Shown here: positions 8,678 through 16,924 of the stretch, one piece after another
How positions within the stretch are numbered: the stretch's first letter is position 1
Layout of the letters: the number at the start of each line of letters is the position of its first letter
Origin: Pedobacter psychroterrae
GTDB taxonomy: Bacteria > Bacteroidota > Bacteroidia > Sphingobacteriales > Sphingobacteriaceae
Assembly (NCBI RefSeq): GCF_004331695.1
Contig: NZ_SJSL01000003.1
Coordinates: 62,001-126,000 of the forward strand
DNA: 64,000 bases
Direction: 5' to 3'
Program-made: the position numbers and the translations under genes
Notes under the pieces: generated by a model
Databases searched by the model: none
What the model saw: only the letters and a program-made list of their open reading frames with translations
Told to the model about the DNA's origin: nothing

Positions 8678-9766
8678 ATGTCTGGTAATAGTTCTATTGT
8701 AAATTCAGTTTTAGATCAAATTGGCGCCTCGGGGCATAAGAAGGTTGTTTACTGTAATGACCCAGATACGGGTTTAAGAGCAATTATTGCCATTCATGAT
8801 ACTACTTTAGGCCCCGCACTTGGCGGAACCCGGATGTGGAGCTATGCAACAGAAGGTGAAGCACTGGAGGATGTACTGAGATTATCAAGGGCTATGACCT
8901 ACAAAGCTGCCATTACAGGCCTTAATCTAGGGGGTGGAAATGCTGTAATCATCGGTGATTCACGTAAAGGAAAATCAGAAGCGATGATGCGCAGTTATGG
9001 CAGGTTTATCAAAAACCTTAACGGTGAATTTATTACTGCTGAGGATGTTGGTACCAATACCAAGGACATGGAGTACATACGTATGGAAACAGCGCATGTA
9101 ACAGGAGTTCCGGAGTCTTTAGGGGGCGCAGGTAATCCGGCACCAACTACCGCAAAAGGTGTGTTTCTAGGAATAAAAGCTTGTGTAAAGGAAGTTTTTG
9201 GTACGGATATGCTCGCCGGACGTTCTGTAGTGGTACAGGGAATTGGAAATGTGGGCGAACACCTGGTAGAATTGCTCAGAGCTGAAAACGTAGAAGTCTA
9301 TATCAGCGACATCAATGAAGAGCGTTTGCAGCATGTTGCACGAACCTACAAAGCGAAACCTATTGCAGCAGATAAAATATTCGGACTAAACGCAGATATT
9401 TATGCACCGTGTGCATTAGGTGCTACTGTAAATGACAAAACCATTAAAAAAATGAACTTTGCAATTATTGCAGGTTCGGCCAATAACCAGCTTGCAGATG
9501 AGCAGGCTCATGGCAAGCTTTTACTGGATAAAGGAATTTTGTTTGCCCCGGATTATCTGATCAATGCCGGCGGACTGATCAGCTGCTATTCAGAATTAAC
9601 AGGTTTTGGTAAAAAGCGGACCATGCAGCTTACAGAAAACATATACAATGCAACGCGTGACGTAATTAAAATGTCCAAAAAGGAGAATATCCCTACTATA
9701 TGGGCCGCTAACCGCATTGCTGAACAAAGAATCATTGACATCAAAAAAATAAAATCATCATTTTAA
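8678..9766 (+). CDS. Leu/Val/Phe/Glu-type amino acid dehydrogenase (catalytic Lys replaced)
   Basis: 362 residues, full length for leucine dehydrogenase, which reversibly deaminates branched-chain amino acids with NAD. The substrate-binding Lys is K76 in MTYKAA, the catalytic Asp D123 in TAEDVGT, and the Rossmann motif is GIGNVG near residue 190. The glycine-rich segment reads LNLGGGNAVI. In Bacillus leucine dehydrogenase the residue at this place is the catalytic Lys80 (GGGK), here Asn88. The offset of eight residues is the same for all three sites, so the alignment is firm. Either activity is altered or the clade uses another residue. A single-gene unit with its own promoter. Confidence 0.85.
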   Translation: MSGNSSIVNSVLDQIGASGHKKVVYCNDPDTGLRAIIAIHDTTLGPALGGTRMWSYATEGEALEDVLRLSRAMTYKAAITGLNLGGGNAVIIGDSRKGKSEAMMRSYGRFIKNLNGEFITAEDVGTNTKDMEYIRMETAHVTGVPESLGGAGNPAPTTAKGVFLGIKACVKEVFGTDMLAGRSVVVQGIGNVGEHLVELLRAENVEVYISDINEERLQHVARTYKAKPIAADKIFGLNADIYAPCALGATVNDKTIKKMNFAIIAGSANNQLADEQAHGKLLLDKGILFAPDYLINAGGLISCYSELTGFGKKRTMQLTENIYNATRDVIKMSKKENIPTIWAANRIAEQRIIDIKKIKSSF

Positions 9767-9800
9767 TAAACCAGGTAATTTACCACTCGTTCTTACATTC

Positions 9801-10751
9801 ATGTTAAATAGAAGGCACTTAAGAATTAAAGCTTTGCAAAATATATTTGCTTGGCACATGACAGACAAAAGAGATCTTGCTTCTTCCAAGAAGGGGCTGA
9901 TGCAAAGTATAGACAACGTATACGAAATGTATATTTGGATGCTCTCACTTTTAGTAGAAGTTACAGAATATACAGGCATTGATGCTACAGAAAGGGCAAA
10001 TAAGCATTTACCAACAGCTGATGACCTCAATCCGAATTTGAAATTGCTGAACAACAAGTTCACAGTTGTGCTTAAAGCAAATCCGGACTTTATATCGGCG
10101 ATGAATAAATACAAAATTAACTGGATGGCAGATCCGGAGTTTGTAAAAGCGATTTTTAATACTTTAAAAGTAAGCACTGAGTATGCTGCTTACCTTGCTG
10201 ATCCGGATAACAGTCTGGAAGAATCCAAAACCATTATCAAATACATATTCCGGAAAATTATCCTTAAAAGTCATAACATCATTCAGGCTTTTGAAGACAA
10301 ATTTATCAACTGGTCTGTAGACAAAGAGGTAATGCAGGGGATGGTGGCTAAAACAATCAAGAATTTTACATCTGATGATGTGTTTGCCAATAAGCTGACC
10401 CCGATTAGTCAGGACTGGGATGAAGACAAGAAATTTGTGGAAGACCTATTTGCCTATACACTTAGGAATGATAAAGATTACCAGGCACTTATAGCAGAAC
10501 GCACCAAAAACTGGGAATCTGAAAGAATTGCTTTAATGGATACCATTTTAATGAAAATGGCTATCTGCGAACTGTTGAATTTCCCATCTATACCTGTTAA
10601 AGTGACGATTAATGAATACCTGGATCTTTCAAAAGATTACAGTACTCCGAAAAGTAATTCATTTATTAACGGTATATTGGACAAAATTATGGGCGACCTA
10701 AAAAGGACGAATAGTATAACAAAAATTGGTCGGGGACTTATAGAAGAATAA
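9801..10751 (+). CDS. nusB: Transcription antitermination protein NusB, long Bacteroidota form
   Basis: 316 residues, about twice the length of E. coli NusB. The N terminus MLNRRHLRIKALQNIFAW and the C-terminal all-helical part (about 200-310, with IALMDTILMKMAICELLNFP and KVTINEYLDLSKDY) carry the NusB fold. NusB binds boxA RNA with NusE/S10 and promotes antitermination in rRNA operons. The extra middle portion is usual in this phylum. It is followed 3 nt later by a DUF1573 lipoprotein and then yajC, a conserved Bacteroidota order, so an operon is likely. Confidence 0.9.
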   Translation: MLNRRHLRIKALQNIFAWHMTDKRDLASSKKGLMQSIDNVYEMYIWMLSLLVEVTEYTGIDATERANKHLPTADDLNPNLKLLNNKFTVVLKANPDFISAMNKYKINWMADPEFVKAIFNTLKVSTEYAAYLADPDNSLEESKTIIKYIFRKIILKSHNIIQAFEDKFINWSVDKEVMQGMVAKTIKNFTSDDVFANKLTPISQDWDEDKKFVEDLFAYTLRNDKDYQALIAERTKNWESERIALMDTILMKMAICELLNFPSIPVKVTINEYLDLSKDYSTPKSNSFINGILDKIMGDLKRTNSITKIGRGLIEE

Positions 10752-10754
10752 TTT

Positions 10755-11249
10755 ATGAAAAAAATCTTATTACTTGCAATGTGTGCTTTTACACTTGCAT
10801 CATGCCAGCAAACTGGTAAAAAAACTGAAGGAAATACTGATTCCGTAGTTGTTAATGAACCACATCCTTCGTTAGTACCGGTGGACACGGCGGTGACAAA
10901 TGCATCAAATATCACGGTGGTGAATGGGGATGCACCGGCAATTGAGTTTGCAACGGTCGATTATAATTTTGGGCAGATCAAGCGGGGCGAAAAAGTATCT
11001 TACAGCTACAGATTCAAAAATGTTGGTAAAACTCCGTTAATTATAGCTAATGCAGAAGCTACGTGTGGCTGTACTGTTCCGGAGATACCCAAACAACCTA
11101 TTAAACCAGGTGCTGAGGGCGAGATCAAGGTAGTGTTTGACAGCACAGGCAAACCGGCCGGTTTACAGGATAAAGTAATTACCATTACCTCCAATGCTGC
11201 AGCGCCTGTAGTTCAGGTACACTTAAAAGGCGAAATTTTAGACAAATAA
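10755..11249 (+). CDS. DUF1573 lipoprotein
   Basis: 164 residues with a clear lipobox (LASC, Cys17). The C-terminal part, from about residue 60, is a DUF1573 immunoglobulin-like beta-sandwich: FATVDYNFGQIKRGEKV, then ATCGCTVPEIPKQPIKPG and a final VHLKGEI. DUF1573 proteins are common exported proteins in Bacteroidota, with no settled function. It lies 3 nt after nusB and 10 nt before yajC, in the same orientation, and is surely co-transcribed. Confidence 0.85.
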   Translation: MKKILLLAMCAFTLASCQQTGKKTEGNTDSVVVNEPHPSLVPVDTAVTNASNITVVNGDAPAIEFATVDYNFGQIKRGEKVSYSYRFKNVGKTPLIIANAEATCGCTVPEIPKQPIKPGAEGEIKVVFDSTGKPAGLQDKVITITSNAAAPVVQVHLKGEILDK

Positions 11250-11259
11250 ATTTATATAT

Positions 11260-11580
11260 ATGACATCAATGGTTATTCTACAAAGTACTAATATGCTGGG
11301 TACATTAGTTCCTATGGTACTTATTATGATAGTATTCTACTTCTTCATGATCAGACCACAGGTAAAAAAAGCTAAAGACCACAAAAAGTTAATTGAAGAA
11401 CTTAAGAAAGGCGATAAAATAGTTACCACTGCTGGTATCCATGGAAAGATAGTAGACCTGAACGAGACTACTTTTCTGATTGAAGTGGAAGGCGGTACTA
11501 AAATCCGTTTTGATAAATCTGCGGTTTCTCTTGACGCAACTAAAGCTGTTGCACCTAAAATTGACACTGCGAAAGCCTAA
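11260..11580 (+). CDS. yajC: Preprotein translocase subunit YajC
   Basis: 106 residues: one N-terminal membrane helix (about 13-30, ending FFMIRPQ) and a cytoplasmic domain with KKLIEELKKGDKIVTTAGIHGKI, the YajC signature. YajC associates with SecDF and the SecYEG translocon; secDF is elsewhere in this window. The gene ends at a strong terminator and so closes the nusB operon. The second Met (codon 4) is an alternative start. Confidence 0.92.
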   Translation: MTSMVILQSTNMLGTLVPMVLIMIVFYFFMIRPQVKKAKDHKKLIEELKKGDKIVTTAGIHGKIVDLNETTFLIEVEGGTKIRFDKSAVSLDATKAVAPKIDTAKA

Positions 11581-11598
11581 AGCTTTTTTAATGAGCTT

Positions 11599-11629
11599 AA
11601 AGCCGTTCCATAATTGGGACGGCTTTTTT
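11599..11629 (+). terminator. Intrinsic terminator after yajC
   Basis: An 11-pair stem (AAAGCCGTTCC with GGGACGGCTTT, one G-T pair), a 6-nt loop, then T-rich TTTTG TTTT. It overlaps the region before the ybbR start, which supports the later ATG for that gene. Confidence 0.9.
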
Positions 11630-11682
11630 GTTTTGGTAAATTTCTTCAGTTAATTCATTTTTCTATTGTTAACTTTACGGTC

Positions 11683-12630
11683 ATGCCGTTTATAAAACTC
11701 ACGAAGATAGAACGAAAACGCTTTCTTGTTTTCATCACTTGCTTATTAACGGCAATCGGGGCCTGGCTGTTCCTGGCATTGAACAATAAATATGTGTACA
11801 CTGCCAAAACAGTACTTATTTACAAAAACGTTCCTCAGAAAAGAGCATTTCATGCTTTGCAATCAGATACGGTCGATTTACAGGTGGAAGGCACAGGCTG
11901 GCAGTTGTTATTCGCAAGATTGAGAGTCAAACCACAATCCATTTCGATTAGTCTTGAAAAACTGAATAATAGAAACTTTATACTATTTTCTGAACAGCTG
12001 TACAACGTAAACCAACAACTAGAAACCTCACAAAAGATCATCTCTGTAAAGCCGGACACACTTTATTTCGATTTTTCGGAAAAGAAGATAAAGAGAGTAC
12101 CTGTTACACTGGTGTCGGATTTTAGTTTTGCAAAGCAGTATGGTATATCAAATGACATTATGATCATTCCTGAATATGTTACGCTTTCAGGCCCGGAAAA
12201 GGAACTAAAGAAAATAAAGGAGTGGCCCACTGATACCCTAAAGTTGACAAATCTGCAGGCGACAAGTGTTTCAAGAGTGGCAATGACACAAAACAAAATG
12301 AAAAATGTAAGCATCTTTCCTTCCAGTGCAGAAGTCAGGGTGCCTGTTGATGAATATACAGAAAAAGTGATTGACCTAACCCTCGGGGTGATCAATAACA
12401 ATCAGTTTTATGATATTAAACTATACCCCAGGAAAATCAAGGTTACCTTTCTGGTCCCACTATCCAGATATGCACAGATCGACGAAGACTTTATCGATGC
12501 TGTCGTAGATATGAACGATTGGAAAATACTTAACCATAATAAACTCAGGGTAAAATTAACAAGGTTTCCGGAGTATTGTAAACTGGTAAACATCATGCCG
12601 GACAAAGTCGATTTTATAATAGAAAAATAA
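11683..12630 (+). CDS. YbbR-like domain membrane protein
   Basis: 315 residues from the ATG at 11683. An earlier in-frame ATG at 11614 falls within the yajC terminator and is unlikely. One N-terminal membrane helix (about residues 14-34) is followed by a long exported part with repeated YbbR-type beta domains, for example VTLSGPEKELKKIKEWPTD. YbbR/CdaR proteins regulate diadenylate cyclase in Firmicutes; in Bacteroidota the gene sits beside coaE and its role is less clear. The stop overlaps the coaE start by one base, so the two are translationally coupled. Confidence 0.75.
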   Translation: MPFIKLTKIERKRFLVFITCLLTAIGAWLFLALNNKYVYTAKTVLIYKNVPQKRAFHALQSDTVDLQVEGTGWQLLFARLRVKPQSISISLEKLNNRNFILFSEQLYNVNQQLETSQKIISVKPDTLYFDFSEKKIKRVPVTLVSDFSFAKQYGISNDIMIIPEYVTLSGPEKELKKIKEWPTDTLKLTNLQATSVSRVAMTQNKMKNVSIFPSSAEVRVPVDEYTEKVIDLTLGVINNNQFYDIKLYPRKIKVTFLVPLSRYAQIDEDFIDAVVDMNDWKILNHNKLRVKLTRFPEYCKLVNIMPDKVDFIIEK

Positions 12631-13229
12631 TGCTTAAAATAGGGATTACAGGCGGGATAGGAAGCGGAAAAACCACCATCTGCAAAATTTTTGAAGTATT
12701 GGGCACACCTGTATTCTATGCGGATAAGGTGGCCAGGCAGATTATGGTAGAAGATGCTGTTTTAATTGAAGCTGTAAAGGATACATTTGGACAAGAGAGT
12801 TACTTCGATAACGGGGCTTTAAATAACAAACACGTAGCCGCGATCGTATTTAATAATACCGCTGAACTGGAGAAACTAAACGCGCTGGTCCATCCTGCAG
12901 TTTTCAGGGCATTTGATTCCTGGATTGAACAGGTCCCGCAGCACATTCCTTATGTACTAAAAGAAGCTGCCCTGCTGTTTGAAAGCGGATCTTACAAGAT
13001 GTGTGATCAAAGTATCCTGGTAATAGCACCTGAAGTGCTTAAATTAAGGCGTGTTACTGAGCGGGACGGGATAACGGATGATCAAGTAAGGGCCAGAATG
13101 GATAAGCAATTCACAGATGAGGAAAAACGGCTAATGGCTGATCATATTATTCACAACAATGAGCAACGCTCGTTAATAGCCCAGGTAATTGAATTGCACA
13201 GGGCATTCTTAAAAACAACAGCTATATGA
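12630..13229 (+). CDS. coaE: Dephospho-CoA kinase
   Basis: 199 residues, the usual length. The P-loop GITGGIGSGKTT is at residues 5-16, and the VFYADKVAR and YVLKEAALLFESG segments are typical of CoaE. It phosphorylates the 3'-OH of dephospho-CoA with ATP, the last step of coenzyme A synthesis. The start overlaps the ybbR stop by 1 nt and the stop overlaps the next gene's ATG by 4 nt (ATGA), so it lies in a tightly coupled operon. Confidence 0.95.
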   Translation: MLKIGITGGIGSGKTTICKIFEVLGTPVFYADKVARQIMVEDAVLIEAVKDTFGQESYFDNGALNNKHVAAIVFNNTAELEKLNALVHPAVFRAFDSWIEQVPQHIPYVLKEAALLFESGSYKMCDQSILVIAPEVLKLRRVTERDGITDDQVRARMDKQFTDEEKRLMADHIIHNNEQRSLIAQVIELHRAFLKTTAI

Positions 13230-14167
13230 TATTGGATGATTTTATCGTGATCGACAAAACAGGACTGTTTTGCCGGTATGGCAATTTTTATCTTGATCCT
13301 AAGGAAGTGGTACAAAATGCGGTGATCTCTCACGCACATGGAGACCATGCCATTGGTGGCAACCTGAAGGTATTTTGTACAGAAGCTACCGCTTTATTTA
13401 TGACCCACAGGTATAAAAAATTTGCTGCAGGTGAGTTTTTTATCAAACCATATTATGCTGTGTTTGAATTGAATGATATAAAGATCAGTTTTATTCCGGC
13501 CGGACATATACTTGGGTCGGCCATGGTATTGATGGAATACCTGGGGGTGAAGTACTTATATACAGGAGATTATAAACTGCAAGCCGATAAAACCTGCGAA
13601 CCAATTGAATTTGTTGAAGCAGATGTACTCATTACTGAAACTACATTTGCAGATCCTGAAACACAACATCCGAACGCAGAAGCAGAGATTCTTAAGCTAA
13701 ACACTACCAACAGCAATATCATGCTCGGTGCTTATTCGCTCGGAAAATGTCAGCGTTTGATTAGCTTAATGAACGATCATTGTATAGAAAAAAGGATATT
13801 AGTGCATTATAGTATGATGCCTTTTGTGAAAATATATGAACAGATGGGCATTAATTTGGGTAAATATGAAATATACGACAGAAAAGTCATGAAGCACAAT
13901 CTGACAAATATGGTCTATATGGTGCCACCCATGGTTTTTAAAAGTTATTTTAAAGCAATCAACGTAATCAGGGTATTTGCAACGGGTTGGAAACACCTGC
14001 AGAACAACCATGAGATACAATTATACATTTCCGATCATGCAGACTGGAGTGATATTTTATTTACCATAAAGGAGGTAAAACCAAAGCAAGTCTGGACAAA
14101 TCATGGCAACGGCATACAGCTAAAGCGTTATTATGAAAATAGTTTGGTCGTTAAATTGCTTAATTGA
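13226..14167 (+). CDS. Metallo-beta-lactamase-fold nuclease-like hydrolase
   Basis: 313 residues of the MBL fold. The metal motif is SHAHGDH (H36, H38, D40, H41); later GHILGSAMV and YTGDY supply further metal ligands. The sequence resembles the mRNA 3'-processing/ligase-associated exonuclease branch (beta-CASP relatives), which act on DNA or RNA, but no ligase gene is nearby. Cytoplasmic, no signal. The ATG overlaps the coaE stop by 4 nt and the stop overlaps the DUF5522 start by 1 nt. Substrate is inferred from family only. Confidence 0.8.
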   Translation: MILDDFIVIDKTGLFCRYGNFYLDPKEVVQNAVISHAHGDHAIGGNLKVFCTEATALFMTHRYKKFAAGEFFIKPYYAVFELNDIKISFIPAGHILGSAMVLMEYLGVKYLYTGDYKLQADKTCEPIEFVEADVLITETTFADPETQHPNAEAEILKLNTTNSNIMLGAYSLGKCQRLISLMNDHCIEKRILVHYSMMPFVKIYEQMGINLGKYEIYDRKVMKHNLTNMVYMVPPMVFKSYFKAINVIRVFATGWKHLQNNHEIQLYISDHADWSDILFTIKEVKPKQVWTNHGNGIQLKRYYENSLVVKLLN

Positions 14168-14331
14168 TGGAAGAGGGTGTCGACTACTATTTTAACGAAA
14201 ACGGATTTATGGTTTTTACAGAAGTCTACCATTTAAAACGTGGATACTGTTGTAAAAATAAATGCAAACATTGTCCATGGGATTTTGGAAAACCAAAAAT
14301 AGCTGACCCGACTGATATAAAAGATAAGTAA
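14167..14331 (+). CDS. Small Cys-rich DUF5522-type protein
   Basis: A 54-residue reading frame. Its ATG shares the A of the preceding TGA stop, which indicates translational coupling. The protein has the pattern GFMVFTEVYHLKRGYCC followed by KNKCKHCPWDFG, with four Cys (28, 29, 33, 36) that could bind zinc or another metal. This matches what I recall as DUF5522, a tiny Bacteroidota family without known function. It is the fourth gene in the overlapping ybbR-coaE-MBL chain, so it may assist the MBL nuclease; that is inference. Confidence 0.8.
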   Translation: MEEGVDYYFNENGFMVFTEVYHLKRGYCCKNKCKHCPWDFGKPKIADPTDIKDK

Positions 14332-14338
14332 TTTAAAG

Positions 14339-14788
14339 ATGCAATTGCAGAAAGAAACACATACTTCCCGATTTGAGAGTGAACATCAACAAGCTTTAGT
14401 AAACGTTCTATATACATTTAACTGGTGCAATGATAAATTAAAGGGGCTGATTACTCCATATGATATTACTACGCAGCAATTCAATATTTTGAGGATATTG
14501 CGGGGGCAGTTTCCAAATCCTTCCACTATTAATCTTTTAAAATCAAGGATGCTGGACAAGATGTGTGACGCTTCGCGCATTGTAGACAGACTGGTACAGA
14601 AAGACCTGGTTGTAAAGGAGCCTAATCTGACTGACAAGCGTTCTGTAAACATTTTGATTAGCCAAAAAGGTCTGAATCTATTGAAGAAAATGGACGATGA
14701 GATCAGTATATCAAATATTGTTGCCCCAAACCTAACTGAAAGTGAAGCCATTCAGCTAAATGAACTGCTTGATAAAATGCGCGGTTAA
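14339..14788 (+). CDS. MarR-family transcriptional regulator
   Basis: 149 residues with a winged helix: TTQQFNILRILRGQFPNPST, a recognition region around MLDKMCDASRIVDRLVQKDL and the wing segment VKEPNLTDKRSVNILIS. The PNLTDKRS wing is typical of MarR regulators, which dimerise and often respond to small phenolic ligands. It starts 8 nt after the DUF5522 gene and is probably the last gene of that operon. Its target is not evident; the convergent ZIP gene ends 4 nt away. Confidence 0.88.
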   Translation: MQLQKETHTSRFESEHQQALVNVLYTFNWCNDKLKGLITPYDITTQQFNILRILRGQFPNPSTINLLKSRMLDKMCDASRIVDRLVQKDLVVKEPNLTDKRSVNILISQKGLNLLKKMDDEISISNIVAPNLTESEAIQLNELLDKMRG

Positions 14789-14792
14789 GGGC

Positions 14793-15518
14793 CTAATGAG
14801 CGTGTGAGGAGCTGAAATAGCCTATTAATGCAATGCCTATGCCACACAATACAGCAATCATTTTACGTTTGGTGACTTTGTGGTCCACGCTCGACTCAAA
14901 TAGTATGGTGGTGGAAATGTGTAAGAATATTCCGATCACAATACCCATGATCCTGTTAAAGTAGTTTTCAATGCCTCCAATACTGCCATTGCTAATGCTA
15001 TAGCTCACAAAAAAACCGAGCGGGGCCATCAATGCAAAGAGGCTGATATAAAAAATGATATTTCCTTTTTTAATATGGTTTTGCATCAGGATACTTCCCA
15101 ATGCAAAAGCAGCAGGAATATGGTGCAGGGAAATCCCGAAGATAAGTGCGTTGTGCTGATCTTTTGCCAGGGGCATACCTTCCAGAAAGGCATGAAGACA
15201 CAAGCTGATCATGATTCCGAAAGGGAATACCCTGTTCTCGTTGTGTTTGTGGATATGTCCATGTTCCACACCCTCAGAAAATTGTTCAAGAAATACCTGC
15301 AGTAAAAAGCCTATGAGGATGAAAATCCCGATGTCTTCATGGTCAGTACCATGATAAGCATCAGGTATTAAATGCAATACCGTGATGGCAAATAAATAGG
15401 CCCCGCTAAAAGACAAGATCAGTTTCAATAGTTGGGATTTATCGCTTTTGACCAAAAAAATAGCTGCACCTCCCAAAAAGGCGCTTAGAAATAAAATTGA
15501 TAGCTTCCAGATTTCCAT
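14793..15518 (-). CDS. ZIP-family metal transporter
   Basis: 241 residues with about eight membrane helices. The helix-4 motif HAFLEG (H109, E113) and the helix-5 motif LHHIPAAF (H132, H133) are the intramembrane metal sites of ZIP proteins. A His-rich loop, EHGHIHKH, lies at residues 85-92 before helix 4. ZIP carriers import Zn2+ or other divalent metals into the cytoplasm. Its start overlaps the stop of the PAP2 gene by one base, so the methyltransferase, PAP2 and ZIP genes form one minus-strand unit. Confidence 0.88.
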   Translation of the reverse strand: MEIWKLSILFLSAFLGGAAIFLVKSDKSQLLKLILSFSGAYLFAITVLHLIPDAYHGTDHEDIGIFILIGFLLQVFLEQFSEGVEHGHIHKHNENRVFPFGIMISLCLHAFLEGMPLAKDQHNALIFGISLHHIPAAFALGSILMQNHIKKGNIIFYISLFALMAPLGFFVSYSISNGSIGGIENYFNRIMGIVIGIFLHISTTILFESSVDHKVTKRKMIAVLCGIGIALIGYFSSSHAH

Positions 15519-16081
15519 TATAACTGAGGTTGTAGTTTTTTATAAATACTTGCCGTGATCAAACCAATTGTCGTACCTAGTAAGGCACCCGCTATGGTAT
15601 CTACTGGGTAATGAACACCGACATAAATTTGTGAAAAAGAAATGATGAATGCCCAGAAAAGGCCAATCGGCAAAACGGGTTTCCATTTATCATAAAATAC
15701 AAAAATAAGAAATATCGCGATGGCAAAATGATTTGTGGCGTGAGCAGAAGGAAAACTGTAGCCGCTGCCACAGGGTACCCTATGGATGATGTCATTCACC
15801 AGATTTATGTCGTTGCAGGGTCTTATCCTTGCAATTAAAGGTTTAATCAATCTCGATGCGGTCAGATCGCCCAGCCCAAAGGTAGCCAATAGCATTCCTA
15901 TTATGTACCAGGCTCTTTTCTTATATTCAATAAAGCAAAATACGATAATAAAAAGATACAGTGGTGCCCAGAAATACCTGTTGCGCATTAAAGGTAGCAG
16001 CCAGTCAAAAAAAGGATTGGCAAGGCCCCTGTGTATTTTTAAAAACAGGTCTGCATCAAATTGCTGCAAACTTTCTATCAT
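15518..16081 (-). CDS. PAP2-superfamily membrane phosphatase
   Basis: 187 residues, about five or six membrane helices. The three phosphatase motifs are KPLIARIRP (K80, R87, P88), PSAH (111-114) and SQIYVGVHYPVD (H157, D161). The Arg usual in motif 3 is Gln151 here, a change I believe is seen in other Bacteroidota members. Such enzymes dephosphorylate lipid phosphates such as undecaprenyl pyrophosphate or phosphatidate. The ATG lies within the 3' end of the methyltransferase gene (4-nt overlap) and the stop overlaps the ZIP start. Confidence 0.88.
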   Translation of the reverse strand: MIESLQQFDADLFLKIHRGLANPFFDWLLPLMRNRYFWAPLYLFIIVFCFIEYKKRAWYIIGMLLATFGLGDLTASRLIKPLIARIRPCNDINLVNDIIHRVPCGSGYSFPSAHATNHFAIAIFLIFVFYDKWKPVLPIGLFWAFIISFSQIYVGVHYPVDTIAGALLGTTIGLITASIYKKLQPQL

Positions 16082-16809
16082 GCTTTTTGGCAGATTAAGA
16101 TCAATCTTTCAGACTTAACTTCATCATAAGGATCTAATCCGTAACTCCCAAAAGTAGCCCTGATCCTTAGCCCGCTTTTCTCACACATCCGCTCAAAATC
16201 TGCCAGTGTAAATGCCTTTACGCGCTCTTCAAAAGCATATGGCTTTCCTCTGTGTTCAAAATTAATGTGTTTGATGATCTTGCCGTCCGCCACAAATTTA
16301 TGCAGGTGAAACTCAATCCCCTCCAGGGTCTTTATTTCCTGCTGGGTAAGGTTCTTTATGATCTTTTGGGTGTTGAAATAATCAATTACTAGGGTGCCGT
16401 CGGGTTTAATTCCTTTTCTAAAGGATTTAAGGGCATTTACATGGTCTTTTTCGGTTTCAAAATAACCAAAACTTGTAAACAGGTTCATCGCAATGTCAAA
16501 ATAATTGATAAAGCAGAGCTTCCGCATGTCGTGTACGAAAAAATGCAGGTGCTTTTGCTCAAATTGCTGGGCATACTTGATGTTCTGTTCAGACAAATCT
16601 ATTCCGGTAACATCATAGCCCTTTTTATTGAGGTATATGGCGTGACGTCCCCTGCCACAGGCAATATCTAAAATTCTTGAATCGGCAGCAGGTTTCAAAT
16701 AAGAAGATAAATTGTCGATTAAAAATTCAGCTTCGGCATCATTCCTTTGACTATATAAAATATGGTAGAAGGGAGAGTTAAACCAATATTGAAACCATTT
16801 ACGCTGCAT
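16078..16809 (-). CDS. Class I SAM-dependent methyltransferase
   Basis: A Rossmann-fold methyltransferase. Motif I is ILDIACGRGRHAIYL, followed by GYDVTGIDLS as the SAM-ribose acidic strand. I chose the ATG at 16809 because related proteins begin close to the WFQYWFNSPFYHILY segment; an ATG 42 nt further upstream at 16851 would add 14 residues with no recognisable match. From 16809 the product is 243 residues. Substrate unknown. The gene overlaps the following PAP2 gene and is head-to-head with glmM. Confidence 0.8.
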   Translation of the reverse strand: MQRKWFQYWFNSPFYHILYSQRNDAEAEFLIDNLSSYLKPAADSRILDIACGRGRHAIYLNKKGYDVTGIDLSEQNIKYAQQFEQKHLHFFVHDMRKLCFINYFDIAMNLFTSFGYFETEKDHVNALKSFRKGIKPDGTLVIDYFNTQKIIKNLTQQEIKTLEGIEFHLHKFVADGKIIKHINFEHRGKPYAFEERVKAFTLADFERMCEKSGLRIRATFGSYGLDPYDEVKSERLILICQKA

Positions 16810-16899
16810 AGAGCCAGTATTTGATGTTTTAGAAAAAAACAAAGATAGCATTTTGCTTTTGTGGTGGAGTTAAAATAACCTCCTTTGCCTAATTTTTGT

Positions 16900-16907
16900 T
16901 ATTTTTG
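16900..16907 (+). promoter_or_regulatory. Candidate -7 promoter box of glmM
   Basis: TATTTTTG fits TAnnTTTG, 18 nt before the TTG start of glmM. The A/T-rich surroundings make chance matches likely. Confidence 0.35.
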
Positions 16908-16924
16908 AAAAAAAAACTAACAAA

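Noticed and set aside
11614..11682. Earlier start of the YbbR-like gene
   Set aside because: The first codons lie in the yajC terminator and the encoded residues do not fit the family.
15518..16081. Gln in place of Arg in PAP2 motif 3 as a sign of an inactive enzyme
   Set aside because: As far as I recall, the same SQIY / AQIY form occurs in many Bacteroidota PAP2 proteins, and the other motifs are intact.
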